A DNA stretch of 64,000 nucleotides from Chloroflexota bacterium (GCA_019873645.1 JAIOAX010000011.1:1-64000), one strand, 5' to 3'; counted from the first letter of the stretch, positions 43,753 to 54,033 are shown. Notes: generated by a model not told the origin, from the sequence alone. A program made the numbers and translations.

Positions 43753-45225
43753 CGGCAGGGCGGCGGTGAGGAAACGCGCCAGATCCGCCTTGAGCTTCAC
43801 CAGCGAAGGTTGATGGAGGTACATCATGTGCCCGGCTTCATAGTAGGCCATCGTCACGTGATCTTGTAAACTGGGATCGAGTTCCAGATGGTCGAAGGTG
43901 TACTCGGTGGCGAAGAACGGCGTTGCCAGATCGTAGTAGCCGTTGGCGACAAAGACTTTGAGGAACGGATTTTGGGTCATCGCCCCACGCAAGGTCTCGG
44001 CAACGTTGACGTACTGGTTTTGAAATTTACTGTAATCCCACGGCTCCACGTTGCCGGTGAGGATCTCGTAGGGCAAGTCGCTCTTGAAACGCAACTCCGA
44101 GCGCAGGTAGTCGTTCAACATCGCCGTGTATGCCCCCTGGATGATCGCATAACTCGGATCGTACTCGTGGTATTCACCTGCTGCGTCGCGGTCAATGCCT
44201 TTGAAGCGCGCATCGAAGCGTCCGATGGTACGGCGCTCGTCACGCAGCAGTTCCTTCACAAAGCGATGGATGTTGATGCGCAGGTTGGTCTGCTCGATAT
44301 AGGTTTCGGAGAGGCCGGAGTAACGCGCCAGCCGGGTCACAATCTGCCGGCGTTCTTTGTCTGACAACCGCGCGCCTTGCATCAGCGCCAGAGTGTACTC
44401 CCGTTCGGCGAACGCCTTGACCTCGGCGAGCACGGCGCGTAATTCCTGGTGTTGCAGGTCGGCGGGCAGGCGATTGTGGAACCATGCTGCGGCGGCATAA
44501 GTCGGCAGGAAGAGAATGTAAGGCAAATCGTTGCCCAGGTCGAAGCGGATGCTCTGGAAATTGAGCACCGACGATACCAGCATAATGCCGTTGAGATACA
44601 TCCCCAGTTCATTTTGCAGGTAGCCCGACAGGCCGGCGGCGCGCGTCGTGCCGTAACTCTCGCCGATGAGGAACTTCGGCGAGGCCCAACGTTTGGCGCG
44701 CGTCGTATAGAGGCGGATGAACTCCCCCACGGATTTGATATCCTGCTCGACGCCGTGAAACTGTTTAGCCTCCGTGACCGGTACGGCGCGGCTATAACCG
44801 GTGCTCACCGGATCAATGAAAACCAGATCGGTCACATCTAGCAGCGAGTACTCGTTGTTGACCAGCGTGTATGGTGGCGGCAAGGGGTTGCCCTCTGGGT
44901 CCATCAGCACCCGGCGCGGCCCAATGACGCCCATGTGGAGCCATACTGACGATGAGCCCGGTCCCCCGTTGAACGAGAAAGTAATCGGACGCCGGGCTAC
45001 ATTCTCGACATCATCGCGCGTGTAGGCTACGTAAAACAAAGACGCTTTGGGCTGTCCTTGTTCGTCCTTGAGGAGCAACGTGCCGGCCGTGGCCGTGTAG
45101 GGAATCTCTTGCTCGCCGATGACGACGGTATGCCGGGTCGTGGAGACCTTTTCTTTAGGGACGGGTGGTTTCGTCTGGGCATGCTGGTCTTTCTTCTGTG
45201 ATTTTTTATCTTTTTTGTCTGCCAT
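43738..45225 (-). CDS. S10-family serine carboxypeptidase
   Basis: The 495-residue protein has ITFSFNGGPGSSSVWLHMGVIGPRRV, the S10 oxyanion segment. The nucleophile Ser lies in FLIGESYGTTRAAGL, the catalytic Asp in FVANGYYDLATPF and the His in YYEAGHMMY. It removes C-terminal residues from peptides. It starts with a Lys-rich region (MADKKDKKSQKKDQ), and no signal peptide is visible, so it may be cytoplasmic. AAGGAAG precedes 45225. The last residues GSRE-stop are word-repeat sequence. Confidence 0.87.
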   Translation of the reverse strand: MADKKDKKSQKKDQHAQTKPPVPKEKVSTTRHTVVIGEQEIPYTATAGTLLLKDEQGQPKASLFYVAYTRDDVENVARRPITFSFNGGPGSSSVWLHMGVIGPRRVLMDPEGNPLPPPYTLVNNEYSLLDVTDLVFIDPVSTGYSRAVPVTEAKQFHGVEQDIKSVGEFIRLYTTRAKRWASPKFLIGESYGTTRAAGLSGYLQNELGMYLNGIMLVSSVLNFQSIRFDLGNDLPYILFLPTYAAAAWFHNRLPADLQHQELRAVLAEVKAFAEREYTLALMQGARLSDKERRQIVTRLARYSGLSETYIEQTNLRINIHRFVKELLRDERRTIGRFDARFKGIDRDAAGEYHEYDPSYAIIQGAYTAMLNDYLRSELRFKSDLPYEILTGNVEPWDYSKFQNQYVNVAETLRGAMTQNPFLKVFVANGYYDLATPFFATEYTFDHLELDPSLQDHVTMAYYEAGHMMYLHQPSLVKLKADLARFLTAALPGSRE

Positions 45226-45377
45226 ATTCTTCCTTATTTTCAAAACAGTCTGACTCCCATACCCAATTGGGAAGCTCTTCGGATTTGGACATGCTCTAAG
45301 GTTCAACGTGTATTGTAACGATGGATGCCTAAAACGCAATTTGCCTCTTTTACCGCTAAGACTACAATGTGAGAGAG

Positions 45378-45430
45378 CGTTTGAACGTTAGAACGTTAGA
45401 ACGTTCAAACGTTTGAACATTCAAACGATT
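45378..45430. repeat. Short-word repeat (GAACGTTAGAACGTT)
   Basis: TTTGAACGTTAGAACGTTAG and AACGTTCAAACGTTTGAAC words form imperfect palindromes between the divergent peptidase and membrane protein genes. They match 27225-27262. Confidence 0.75.
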
Positions 45431-45449
45431 CACTCAAAGGAGGTCCGCC

Positions 45450-45821
45450 ATGTCAAAGCTGCTGAAGAATACATTTTTAGCCCATGCTGTGTTGAGCGGC
45501 GTCCTGGGTTTGATCTTGCTGACCATACCCGGCCGGTTCTTGCAGATGCTCGGTTGGGCGCCGATTGACCCCATCCTCAGCCGCATCCTCGGCGCGGCGC
45601 TACTGGCTTTAACCTGGGGCGACTATTGTGGCTGGCAGGGTATAGAGCAGCCTGCCCATACGCTTATCGTCCAGGTCCAATTTGCTTTTGCTGCATTGGC
45701 GGCGCTTGGCGTGCTGCGCCATCTCCTGGTTGCTCGCTGGCCCCTGATGGTCTGGTTACTCTTTGCCGGCTGCGTGATCTTTGCGGCCCTGTGGGCTATC
45801 GCACTGCGACGAAAGGCGTAA
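45450..45821 (+). CDS. Small four-helix membrane protein
   Basis: The 123-residue protein has four hydrophobic helices (about 8-28, 42-60, 72-92, 98-117) and short loops. AAGGAGG precedes the ATG. I recognise no named family. A word-repeat gap of about 100 bases separates it from the lyase gene. Confidence 0.7.
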   Translation: MSKLLKNTFLAHAVLSGVLGLILLTIPGRFLQMLGWAPIDPILSRILGAALLALTWGDYCGWQGIEQPAHTLIVQVQFAFAALAALGVLRHLLVARWPLMVWLLFAGCVIFAALWAIALRRKA

Positions 45822-45834
45822 AAGGGTTGAGGGT

Positions 45835-45915
45835 TGTGAGTTACGGGTTATGGGTGGAAACACCTGTTCTCCTACTCCCTCCTCCCTACTTCATACTCCG
45901 TACTCCATACTCTCC
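45835..45915. repeat. Short-word repeat (CTCCCTACTTCATACTCC)
   Basis: TTGAGGGTTGTGAGTTACGG, then CCTACTCCCTCCTCCCTAC and ATACTCCGTACTCC words lie between the small membrane protein and the lyase. Confidence 0.7.
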
Positions 45916-45928
45916 AAGGAGGCTGCTT

Positions 45929-47089
45929 TTGCGCAACGACTTCGATCACATCATTGACCGCACCGCAACACAAAGTATTAAGTGGAAAGCCTACGGTGAG
46001 GGCGTGCTGCCAATGTGGGTGGCCGACATGGACTTTGCCGCACCCGAACCGGTTAAGGAGGCCTTAAAAGCGCGGGTAGCCCATGGCGTCTTCGGCTACG
46101 AAGGGCCGTCCCCGGCGTTGGTGGAAGCCATTCTCGCCCGCTTGCAGCAGCTTTACGGGTGGACGGTCGCGCCGGAAGCACTCGTCTTCCTACCGGGCGT
46201 GGTGACAGGCTTCAATCTGGCCGCACAGGCATTCCTTGAACCCGGGGACGGGCTGCTCATCCAGACGCCGGTCTATCCACCGATTCTCGACGCTGCGGGG
46301 ACCGCCAACGCCGTCACACAGGCAATGGAACTCACACGCGCAGCCGACGGATACTACAGCGTGGACTTCGAGCTGTTTGCGCGCACCGTCAACGCGCGCA
46401 CACGCATGTTCCTGCTGTGCAACCCTCACAATCCTGTGGGGCGCGTCTTCCGTAAGGATGAGTTGGAACAGATGGCCGAATTGTGCCTGCGCCACAATCT
46501 GCTGATTTGCTCCGATGAAATCCATTGTGATTTGATCTTCAGCGGCTACCGCCATATCCCCATCGCCGCCCTTGCGCCGGAGATCGCCGCATGCACGATT
46601 ACCCTGATGGCACCCAGCAAAACGTTCAACATTGCCGGGCTGCATTGTGCATTTGCCATCATTCCTGATCCCGACCTGCGGCGGCGTTACAAAGCTGCAC
46701 GACGAGGCATCGTAGATACCGTCAATGTGCTCGGCTACACGGCGGCACTGGCGGCCTATCAGGAAGGGCAACCCTGGCTTGAGGCATTGTTGCGCTACCT
46801 GGAGGCCAATCGGGACTTTGTCGTCGCCTTTGTGCGTCAGCGCATGCCGCGTATGGCTGTCACGTCACCCGAAGGTACGTATCTGGCGTGGCTCGATTGC
46901 CGGGCTGCCGGCCTCCCCGGCAATGCCCATGAGTTTTTCCTTAAGAAAGCCCGCGTTGCCTTGAACGACGGTGCGACATTCGGCAGCGGCGGAGAGGGTT
47001 TTGTGCGGCTGAACTTCGGCTGTCCGCGTGCGCTTTTGAAAGAAGGTCTTGAGCGGATGCACGCAGCGCTCGATGGTATTTGCCTCTGA
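45929..47089 (+). CDS. PatB/MalY-type PLP-dependent C-S lyase/aminotransferase
   Basis: The 386-residue class II aminotransferase-fold enzyme has LPMWVADMDFAAPEPV near the start, LLCNPHNPVGRVF, SDEIHCDLIF and the Schiff-base Lys in MAPSKTFNIAGLHCAF. This is the MalY/PatB pattern of cystathionine beta-lyases and C-S lyases; transamination is the other possibility. AAGGAGG lies 6 bases before the TTG at 45929, the likely start. An open frame reaching back to 45626 overlaps the small membrane protein and is not coding. Confidence 0.88.
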   Translation: MRNDFDHIIDRTATQSIKWKAYGEGVLPMWVADMDFAAPEPVKEALKARVAHGVFGYEGPSPALVEAILARLQQLYGWTVAPEALVFLPGVVTGFNLAAQAFLEPGDGLLIQTPVYPPILDAAGTANAVTQAMELTRAADGYYSVDFELFARTVNARTRMFLLCNPHNPVGRVFRKDELEQMAELCLRHNLLICSDEIHCDLIFSGYRHIPIAALAPEIAACTITLMAPSKTFNIAGLHCAFAIIPDPDLRRRYKAARRGIVDTVNVLGYTAALAAYQEGQPWLEALLRYLEANRDFVVAFVRQRMPRMAVTSPEGTYLAWLDCRAAGLPGNAHEFFLKKARVALNDGATFGSGGEGFVRLNFGCPRALLKEGLERMHAALDGICL

Positions 47090-47107
47090 CCGGCGTTATG
47101 ATAGAAT
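47080..47107 (+). promoter_or_regulatory. Putative promoter of the histidine kinase gene
   Basis: TTGCCT (47080-47085) and TAGAAT (47102-47107) are 16 bases apart, overlapping the end of the lyase gene and about 60 bases before the kinase start. Confidence 0.5.
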
Positions 47108-47167
47108 TGAAAAGGGTGACTCGCGTTATGACGGAATAGTCAACGGCGCGCATCCTGGGGAGATACC

Positions 47168-50100
47168 ATGGCGGTCAAACGCGAACAGCGATATCTACAT
47201 ATCCGCATACCCCTGTTGTTGATTCTGGCAATCGGGGCGTTGATGTATGAAGTCTGGATTTTCGCCGTATATCAGCGCGCCTATAGTGACCAAACGGGTG
47301 TCTTCTTCGGGAAGCAGGTCATCGTCGAACAGACATTTCCCGATTCTCCCCTGCATGTCGGGGACATCATCCTCAAAATTGACGATTTGGATGTCAACGC
47401 TAATCTGATGCGCCCCTTTTATTGGTTGCGGCGCTACGCTGAATTCCCTACCTCCAGTGCGGTGTATACCATTCTGCGGAACGGACAAGAACTGCGCGTC
47501 TATGTCCCCTGGAAAACCTATCAAACGTTGCCGCTCCTGTGGCGGGGCGGGGCGCTGTGGCTGATGGGGATTGTCATGAATGTTGTGGCGCTCATCTTGA
47601 TCACCGGCAAGGGGCGCGATCTGGCGACACGCCTGATCAGTCTCGGATTTATGATGGGCGGATTGAATCAAGTTAACAACCTGCTCCGCACGGCGAGCGC
47701 CAACATGGCCCTGGCATGGGCATGGTTCTTCATTCCCCTGGATGCGCTCTCTGTATGGCTGGCATTTAGTGCGCTTTTGCACGCGCTGCTGCTCTTTCCC
47801 GAAGTCAAAGCGCCGCTGCGGCGTTTCCCCTGGTTGCCGTGGATCGTCCATTTGAGTACACCGGTTGTCTCCATCACCGCCGGCATGTTTTTCGGAGGTG
47901 AAACGCTGCTGGGACGCCGCCATACGCTGTTCACCGTCGCTAACCCGCTGATGATGCTCCAGCTGGCACTGGCGTTGACGGCGCTTATCCATACCTACTT
48001 CACCAGTCGGCGTCCGGGGGTGCGCAATCAGATCCGCTGGATCATTTTGGGATTGATGCTGGCCTTCATACCCTGGGTATTATTTTACGCCTTGCCCTCG
48101 CTGCTGTTCGATATGAGCTGGCTGCCGCTCTCTCTCATCAACATACCGCTCATTCTGATTCCGGTTGCGTTCATGGTTTCCATCTTCCGCTTTGGGCTGA
48201 TGGATGTGGACCGTTTTATGAACCGCACCCTGGTATACGGATTGACCAGTGGGGTACTGGCGCTGTTGTATTTCCTCACGCTTTTGATCACCAGGGACCT
48301 TCTCCCCCAAGTCAACGGGCAGCCCAATCATTTCTGGGCCGGAATTATCGCGGCTGCCGTGCTCCTCGCCGTATTCAATCCACTGCGCAGCTATGCTCAG
48401 CATTTCGTCAACCGCGTTTTCTACAGAGAACAGCGCGACTTCGCGCGCGCCTTACGTGATGTGGGCCGGCAACTGTCTATGGCCACTATGCGGGATGATG
48501 TGTATACCCTGCTGACGCGCGATATTGCACAACGTCTAGGGGTGACAACGGCCCGCATTTTGTTGCCGGATGAAAACACGTGCACTTATACCGACCGCGA
48601 GAATACTTTATCTATTTCTGGCGACTCGTTGTTGATCCCCTGGTTATGCGATCATCGCGACCCGTTGATTATGCATCAACGTCACCGGCTCCCCGCCGAC
48701 ATTGCCAGAGCAGTCGAACCGCTCGCAGAGGCGAGAGTGGAGTTATGCCTGGCCCTGATGCAACGTAGCACTTTGCTGGGGATCTACGTGTTTGGCGCCA
48801 AAAATTCCGGCGACCTGTTTACCCGTGAAGAAGTGAACCACCTGGTGCTCTTCGGGCAGCAGGCGGCCGCAGCCTTGCACAATACCCAGCTTTACGAAGA
48901 GCTTCAGGAGTACAATCGTTCACTGGAAGCGCGTGTAGCAATGCGCACTTCTGAGCTTCAGGCAGAGCGCAATCGCCTCAACACGATTATCCAGAACATC
49001 ACCGACGGCTTGGTCGTGACCGATTCCAAAGGCAAAATCGTGTTGGTGAACGCCGCCTTTTGCGACATCGTCAACCAGCCCGCTGAACAGCTTGTCGGTA
49101 AGCCCCTGGCAAGCATCTTCCCTTCTGAAACTCTGACCAGGCTACTGCACATCGCGGCTGCCTATCCTGGCCATGCTCAGACAGAGACCATCGTAGGGGA
49201 TATAGCCCCAAGTGGAGAGTACGACACCTACAAAATTTATCGCGCTTCGGCATGCGCGATGATTCCCCGTCCCCTGGCAGAAATTGCGGCCGGCATTAGC
49301 GAACCGGGCACGCCGGGCATCGTGACGATCATCCAGGACATTACCCATGAGCAAGAAGTGGACCGTATGAAAACCGATTTCGTCTCAATGGTGTCCCATG
49401 AACTGCGCACGCCGTTGACTTCAGTGCTGGGCTTTGTCAGGCTGATCCAGAAGCTCTTTGAGCAAGAAGTGGCTCCGCGCATTGCCACCGCCGATCCGCG
49501 GGGACGCTGGGCCGTCGAGCGTATAGCCGACAACCTGAAAATTGTTACCGATGAAGGCGAACGGCTCACGTGCCTGATCGGTAATGTCCTTGACATCGCG
49601 AAAATGGAAGCCGGTAAGGTCGAATGGAGCATGACCGATGTTCCCTTCCAGGAGATCATAGATACGGCAATAGGAATGTTCAAGACACTCGCAGCCCAGA
49701 AAAACATCTCGCTGGTTGTCGAGACACACGACCTGCCACCTACAGTCTGTGTGGACCGCGACCGTATGGTGCAGGTGATGACTAATTTGCTCTCCAATGC
49801 CTTGAAATTTACCAACGCGGGCCGGGTTACCATCCGCGCGTGTGGGGTGAACGGTGGGAGTGACGAGGCGCCGACGACGCTGCGCAACTTGCTCGGACCA
49901 GAAGCCACCGGCAACTGGTTGTGGGTCAGCGTCCAGGATACCGGCATCGGCATTGCGGCTGACAAACTCCCCCAGCTTTTTGAAAAGTTCAAACAAATAC
50001 GCAACCCGCTCAGCCCGCCTGCCTCTGGAACAGGGTTAGGGTTGCCGATCTGCCGTGAAATTATCCGTCAGCACCGGGGATACATCTGGGTAGAAAGCCG

Positions 50101-50170
50101 TCCCGGTGTCGGCAGTATCTTTAGCTTCGTTATTCCGGTGCAAGATACCTCGGCAATGCATATGATCTAA
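47168..50170 (+). CDS. Sensor histidine kinase 1 (PDZ-like, 7TM, GAF, PAS)
   Basis: The 1000-residue protein has one membrane helix, a PDZ-like extracytoplasmic part (about 40-115, DSPLHVGDIILKIDDLDV), and a cluster of about eight helices (120-400). A GAF domain (about 425-575), a coiled coil and a PAS domain (about 605-720, TDGLVVTDSKGKIVLVNAAF) follow. HisKA has VSMVSHELRTPLTSVL near 737. HATPase_c has NLLSNALKF, DTGIGIAAD and GTGLGLPI near 875, 922 and 955. No receiver domain or response regulator follows. It heads three tandem kinase genes. Confidence 0.92.
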   Translation: MAVKREQRYLHIRIPLLLILAIGALMYEVWIFAVYQRAYSDQTGVFFGKQVIVEQTFPDSPLHVGDIILKIDDLDVNANLMRPFYWLRRYAEFPTSSAVYTILRNGQELRVYVPWKTYQTLPLLWRGGALWLMGIVMNVVALILITGKGRDLATRLISLGFMMGGLNQVNNLLRTASANMALAWAWFFIPLDALSVWLAFSALLHALLLFPEVKAPLRRFPWLPWIVHLSTPVVSITAGMFFGGETLLGRRHTLFTVANPLMMLQLALALTALIHTYFTSRRPGVRNQIRWIILGLMLAFIPWVLFYALPSLLFDMSWLPLSLINIPLILIPVAFMVSIFRFGLMDVDRFMNRTLVYGLTSGVLALLYFLTLLITRDLLPQVNGQPNHFWAGIIAAAVLLAVFNPLRSYAQHFVNRVFYREQRDFARALRDVGRQLSMATMRDDVYTLLTRDIAQRLGVTTARILLPDENTCTYTDRENTLSISGDSLLIPWLCDHRDPLIMHQRHRLPADIARAVEPLAEARVELCLALMQRSTLLGIYVFGAKNSGDLFTREEVNHLVLFGQQAAAALHNTQLYEELQEYNRSLEARVAMRTSELQAERNRLNTIIQNITDGLVVTDSKGKIVLVNAAFCDIVNQPAEQLVGKPLASIFPSETLTRLLHIAAAYPGHAQTETIVGDIAPSGEYDTYKIYRASACAMIPRPLAEIAAGISEPGTPGIVTIIQDITHEQEVDRMKTDFVSMVSHELRTPLTSVLGFVRLIQKLFEQEVAPRIATADPRGRWAVERIADNLKIVTDEGERLTCLIGNVLDIAKMEAGKVEWSMTDVPFQEIIDTAIGMFKTLAAQKNISLVVETHDLPPTVCVDRDRMVQVMTNLLSNALKFTNAGRVTIRACGVNGGSDEAPTTLRNLLGPEATGNWLWVSVQDTGIGIAADKLPQLFEKFKQIRNPLSPPASGTGLGLPICREIIRQHRGYIWVESRPGVGSIFSFVIPVQDTSAMHMI

Positions 50171-50200
50171 GATATCTCCGCTAGCATAGGGGAGGGACCT

Positions 50201-52726
50201 GTGGAAGAACCGGCGCATCCAAACGCCAGGGCCAAAGCCAGTCGTATGGCGAGCAGTCTGCAAGAGGCGCTCAATGCCGACTTGCGCGATAGCCTCGCCA
50301 CGCTGACGTTGATCTTTGGTGTGCTGTATACGCTCTTCACCATCAGCCATGCTTTGGTGTTGCCGCGTCCTATTGCCGGCGTGATGACGCCTCTGGCTGC
50401 CCTGACGGCGTTTTTGAATTTTGGGTTGGCCTGGGCGCTGCGACGCTGGCAACTACCACCCCACTGGGCGCATCCGTTGGCTACCGCCGATGCTCTGCTG
50501 GCGCTGTTCAATACCCTGCTGCACTTATATCTCACCGCCGACCCCCGGCAGACGACCAACGTGACATTGCTGATCATCGGCGTCGGATTCATTGTGTTTT
50601 CGACCGCCTGGTGGGGGCTGATTGTGAGTGTGGCAATCCTGGGCTGGTTGTTCGCGGCATGGCGTATTGGCCCTAACCCCAACTGGCAGCATTTTGGTTT
50701 TGCGATGGTTTCTGCAGTGACCGTCTCCCTGTTGGTGCATATCGTCCGCCGGCGCACCTACATCCGCCTGGAAGAGCTGCGCGGTCAGGATCAAATACAA
50801 CGCGCGCAGTTGGAACGCTCATTGCACACGACCGAGAAAATCCAGCGCGCTTTGGAAACCAGCATGGCTGTGGCGCAGCACATCACCGCCATTCTTGACC
50901 TCGAAACGCTTTTGGATCAGGTGTCGCAACGTATCCAGGAGAATTTTGGCTACACCTATGTTGGCATCTTTCTCCTCGACGAAAGTGGCAAATTTGCCGT
51001 GATGCGCGCCGGGACCGGTGAGACCGGCCGGAAAATGCGGGAAATGGGGTGTCGCCTGGCTGTAGGCCATGAAGGTATTGTCGGCTGGGTGGCTGCCCAA
51101 CGACAAATTGCCAATGTCGGTGATGTGACCACAGACCCGCGTTACGTCCCCTTGCTCGATAGCCCGCCCATTGCCTCGGTGCTGGCCTTGCCGCTGGAAG
51201 CTGCTGGAGGGTTGCTCGGCGTCCTGGACATCGAAAGCGATGTACCTGAAGCCTTCACCACCGAAGATATACAGGTATTGCAAGCGCTGGCTGCTCAGGT
51301 GGCAGTAGCGATTCAAAATGCCGTCAACTATCAGCAAGAGCAGGCGCGGCGACTGCTCACCGAACGCCTGTACACGGTAGGCATGGCGATCTCGCGGACG
51401 CTCAATCTCTCAGAGACGCTGGACCTCATTCTGACAGGACTGGTAGACATCGTGGACTACGACCGGGGCGCGGTGATGCTGGAAAGCGGCGGCGAACTGT
51501 TGGTTGTGGCCCTTAGAGGCTTCCCGCCGGGGACGCAACCCCTTGAGGTACGGGTGCACCTTAAAGAAAACGACGTGTACCACGATCTGCGGCGTACTCA
51601 GCGTCCTCTGTTGATCCCGGATGTGCAGCAACGCCCGGACTGGCAGTACGTCAAGAACTTGCCGCCGGCCCGTTCCTGGCTCGGCATCCCTCTCATCTAT
51701 CAGGGTGAGGTGATCGGTATGCTGTCGCTCACCCGCGAGCGACCTGAGCCTTACGCCGAGTCCGAAGTCGCTTTCGCGGAGACCTTCGCCAGCCAGGCCG
51801 CCCTGGCAATCCAAAACGCGCTGCTCTATGAAAACCTCGCTTCCGTCAACCGCGAGCTGGAGAAGACGGTGCAACAGCTCAGTGAACGCACCCACGAGCT
51901 CCAGACGGCCTATTCGCAACTGGAACGTCTGGATCGCACCAAGTCCGACTTTATCAGTGTGGCCTCTCACGAGCTACGCACCCCCATCACCGTGATGAGC
52001 GGTTACAGCCAGATGCTTCTGGATGACCCCGAACTCAAGAAGCATGCGAAGTACGCTCCCATTATCTCCGGCATCATCGCCGGCATCGTGCGGATGGAAA
52101 ACATCGTCGGCAGCATCCTGGATATGGCAAAGATTGACAGCCGGGTCATGCAACTCCATCCCGAACCGCTCAAACTGGAGATGCTCTTTCAGACCTTGCA
52201 GGCGAATTTCAAGCAGGTATGCCAGCAACGTCGGCTGACGATCACCCTGGAGAACCTGGAGACCTTACCTATCATTGTGGCCGACACCGAAGCGCTGCGT
52301 AAAGCCTTCAACCATCTGCTGGTCAACGCAATAAAGTACACCCCCGACGGCGGCCGCATCACCGTTTCCGGACAGCCGGTGTCCGCCGATGATGAGGAAT
52401 TCCCCGAAGGCGGTGTCGAGATCATTGTGAGCGATACAGGCATTGGCATTGATCCCGACGCTCAACAACTCATCTTCACCAAGTTTTACCAGACCGGCAA
52501 AGTCTCTGTTCATTCTTCCGGTACGACGACCTTCAAGGGTGGGGGGCCGGGGCTGGGGTTAGCCATCGCACGCGGCATCGTAGAGGCACACGGCGGGAAA
52601 ATTTGGGCGGAGAGTCCCGGGTATGATGAGGCGACCTGCCCTGGTAGTAAATTCCATGTGCTGTTACCGCTTACGGCTCGCCATCTGCTTGCGGCAGAAA
52701 GCGCCAAAGAGAGTCCTATGATTTAA
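50201..52726 (+). CDS. Sensor histidine kinase 2 (membrane, two GAF domains)
   Basis: The 841-residue protein has about five membrane helices (35-175), two GAF domains (about 215-375 and 390-545), and a kinase core: SVASHELRTPITVMSGYSQ near 587, HLLVNAIKYTPDGG near 705, DTGIGIDPDAQQL and GPGLGLAIARGIVEAHGG. GGGAGG precedes the GTG at 50201. The membrane part is unlike that of kinase 1, but the kinase cores are alike. It lies 30 bases after kinase 1 and 19 before kinase 3. Confidence 0.92.
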   Translation: MEEPAHPNARAKASRMASSLQEALNADLRDSLATLTLIFGVLYTLFTISHALVLPRPIAGVMTPLAALTAFLNFGLAWALRRWQLPPHWAHPLATADALLALFNTLLHLYLTADPRQTTNVTLLIIGVGFIVFSTAWWGLIVSVAILGWLFAAWRIGPNPNWQHFGFAMVSAVTVSLLVHIVRRRTYIRLEELRGQDQIQRAQLERSLHTTEKIQRALETSMAVAQHITAILDLETLLDQVSQRIQENFGYTYVGIFLLDESGKFAVMRAGTGETGRKMREMGCRLAVGHEGIVGWVAAQRQIANVGDVTTDPRYVPLLDSPPIASVLALPLEAAGGLLGVLDIESDVPEAFTTEDIQVLQALAAQVAVAIQNAVNYQQEQARRLLTERLYTVGMAISRTLNLSETLDLILTGLVDIVDYDRGAVMLESGGELLVVALRGFPPGTQPLEVRVHLKENDVYHDLRRTQRPLLIPDVQQRPDWQYVKNLPPARSWLGIPLIYQGEVIGMLSLTRERPEPYAESEVAFAETFASQAALAIQNALLYENLASVNRELEKTVQQLSERTHELQTAYSQLERLDRTKSDFISVASHELRTPITVMSGYSQMLLDDPELKKHAKYAPIISGIIAGIVRMENIVGSILDMAKIDSRVMQLHPEPLKLEMLFQTLQANFKQVCQQRRLTITLENLETLPIIVADTEALRKAFNHLLVNAIKYTPDGGRITVSGQPVSADDEEFPEGGVEIIVSDTGIGIDPDAQQLIFTKFYQTGKVSVHSSGTTTFKGGGPGLGLAIARGIVEAHGGKIWAESPGYDEATCPGSKFHVLLPLTARHLLAAESAKESPMI

Positions 52727-52745
52727 GGCCAGTGGAGATGAAATT

Positions 52746-54020
52746 ATGGAAGTCAGAGTTGTCAACCACAAGGAGCATGATCCACAACAACTGATCCAGA
52801 CGATTGAACGCCTGGAACGTATGGTCGCTATCGGCCAGATGCTCAACTCTACGCTGGATTTATCACAGTTGTTGGAAACCATCATCAGCACTGCCGCCGA
52901 ACTGGTCGGAACGCAGGCAGCTTCCATCCTGTTGATGGACGAGCGTACCGGCGAACTGTTCTTCGCCGCCGCTACCGGCTCAAGCCGCGAGGAACTGCGC
53001 AAGATCAAAGTGCCGCTTGTCGGCAGCATCGCCGGGACGATCTACAAAACCAGAGAACCCCTCATCGTTGCGGATGTCAGCGGCGATGCGCGTCACTATA
53101 CCGGTGTGGATCAGAGCACGAAGTTCCAGACCCGCTCGCTCCTGGGTGTGCCGCTGTTGGTGCGCACGCGCTGTATCGGTGTGCTGGAGGCGCTCAACAA
53201 GATCAACGGCGAACCGTTCAATGAGGAAGATATTCATACCCTATCGGCTATGGCTTCTCATGCCGCTATCGCCATTGAGAACGCGCGTCTGGTCGCCAGC
53301 CTGCGCGAGGCCAACCAGCGCCTTTCCGAACTTGACCGCCTCAAGAGCAACTTTATCAGTATTGCTTCCCACGAGTTGCGCACCCCTTTAATGATCGTGC
53401 AGGGGTTTGCCAGTTTTCTCCGCGAACAGGCCAGCGGCGATATGACGAGCGACCTGGATATGGTATTGCGCGGCGCGAGCAAACTTCAGGCCATTATTGA
53501 CCAGATGACCAACCTGAATTATCTGGAGGCCGGACTTTCGGAGCTGAAGCAGGAGAAACTGATCGTCCAGGAGTTAATTGCCGAACTAGAGGAAGAATGG
53601 CGTCCGCTGGCCGCGGCTAAACAGCAAAGCCTGCATGTCAATATGCCTCCTACGCCTATCCTGATCCGCGGGGACCGTGGCAAACTCATCCTGGCGTTCA
53701 GCAATCTACTCAACAATGCCGTCAAATTTACGCCGGAAAACGGACGCATCGAGATTCACGTCATCCTGCATACCGGGCGTGTCGAAATCGCCGTTACGGA
53801 TACCGGCATCGGCATCCCCAAAGACGAGCTGACGCGCATTTTCGACCGCTTCTACCAGGTCGAAGACCACCTCACACGCCATCATGGCGGCCTGGGATTG
53901 GGACTCGCCATCGCCAAGGAAGTTATTGAACAACATAACGGGCGCATTTGGGCTGAGAGCGTCGAGGGGCAGGGCAGCCGCTTCCGGGTTATCCTACCGG
54001 TGCTTTTTGAGCACGTGTAA
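52746..54020 (+). CDS. Histidine kinase 3 (GAF, soluble)
   Basis: The 424-residue kinase has a GAF domain (about 25-175, LVGTQAASILLMDERTG), HisKA with SIASHELRTPLMIVQGFASF near 207, and HATPase_c with NLLNNAVKF, DTGIGIPKDEL and GLGLGLAIAKEVIEQHNG. There is no membrane helix, so it senses a cytoplasmic cue. It closes the run of three kinases, presumably one transcript. An 80-bp tandem array follows. Confidence 0.92.
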   Translation: MEVRVVNHKEHDPQQLIQTIERLERMVAIGQMLNSTLDLSQLLETIISTAAELVGTQAASILLMDERTGELFFAAATGSSREELRKIKVPLVGSIAGTIYKTREPLIVADVSGDARHYTGVDQSTKFQTRSLLGVPLLVRTRCIGVLEALNKINGEPFNEEDIHTLSAMASHAAIAIENARLVASLREANQRLSELDRLKSNFISIASHELRTPLMIVQGFASFLREQASGDMTSDLDMVLRGASKLQAIIDQMTNLNYLEAGLSELKQEKLIVQELIAELEEEWRPLAAAKQQSLHVNMPPTPILIRGDRGKLILAFSNLLNNAVKFTPENGRIEIHVILHTGRVEIAVTDTGIGIPKDELTRIFDRFYQVEDHLTRHHGGLGLGLAIAKEVIEQHNGRIWAESVEGQGSRFRVILPVLFEHV

Positions 54021-54033
54021 CAATATTTTGATG

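Noticed and set aside
45626..45928. N-terminal extension of the PatB-like enzyme
   Set aside because: It overlaps the small membrane protein and a word repeat; the AAGGAGG before the TTG at 45929 marks the start.
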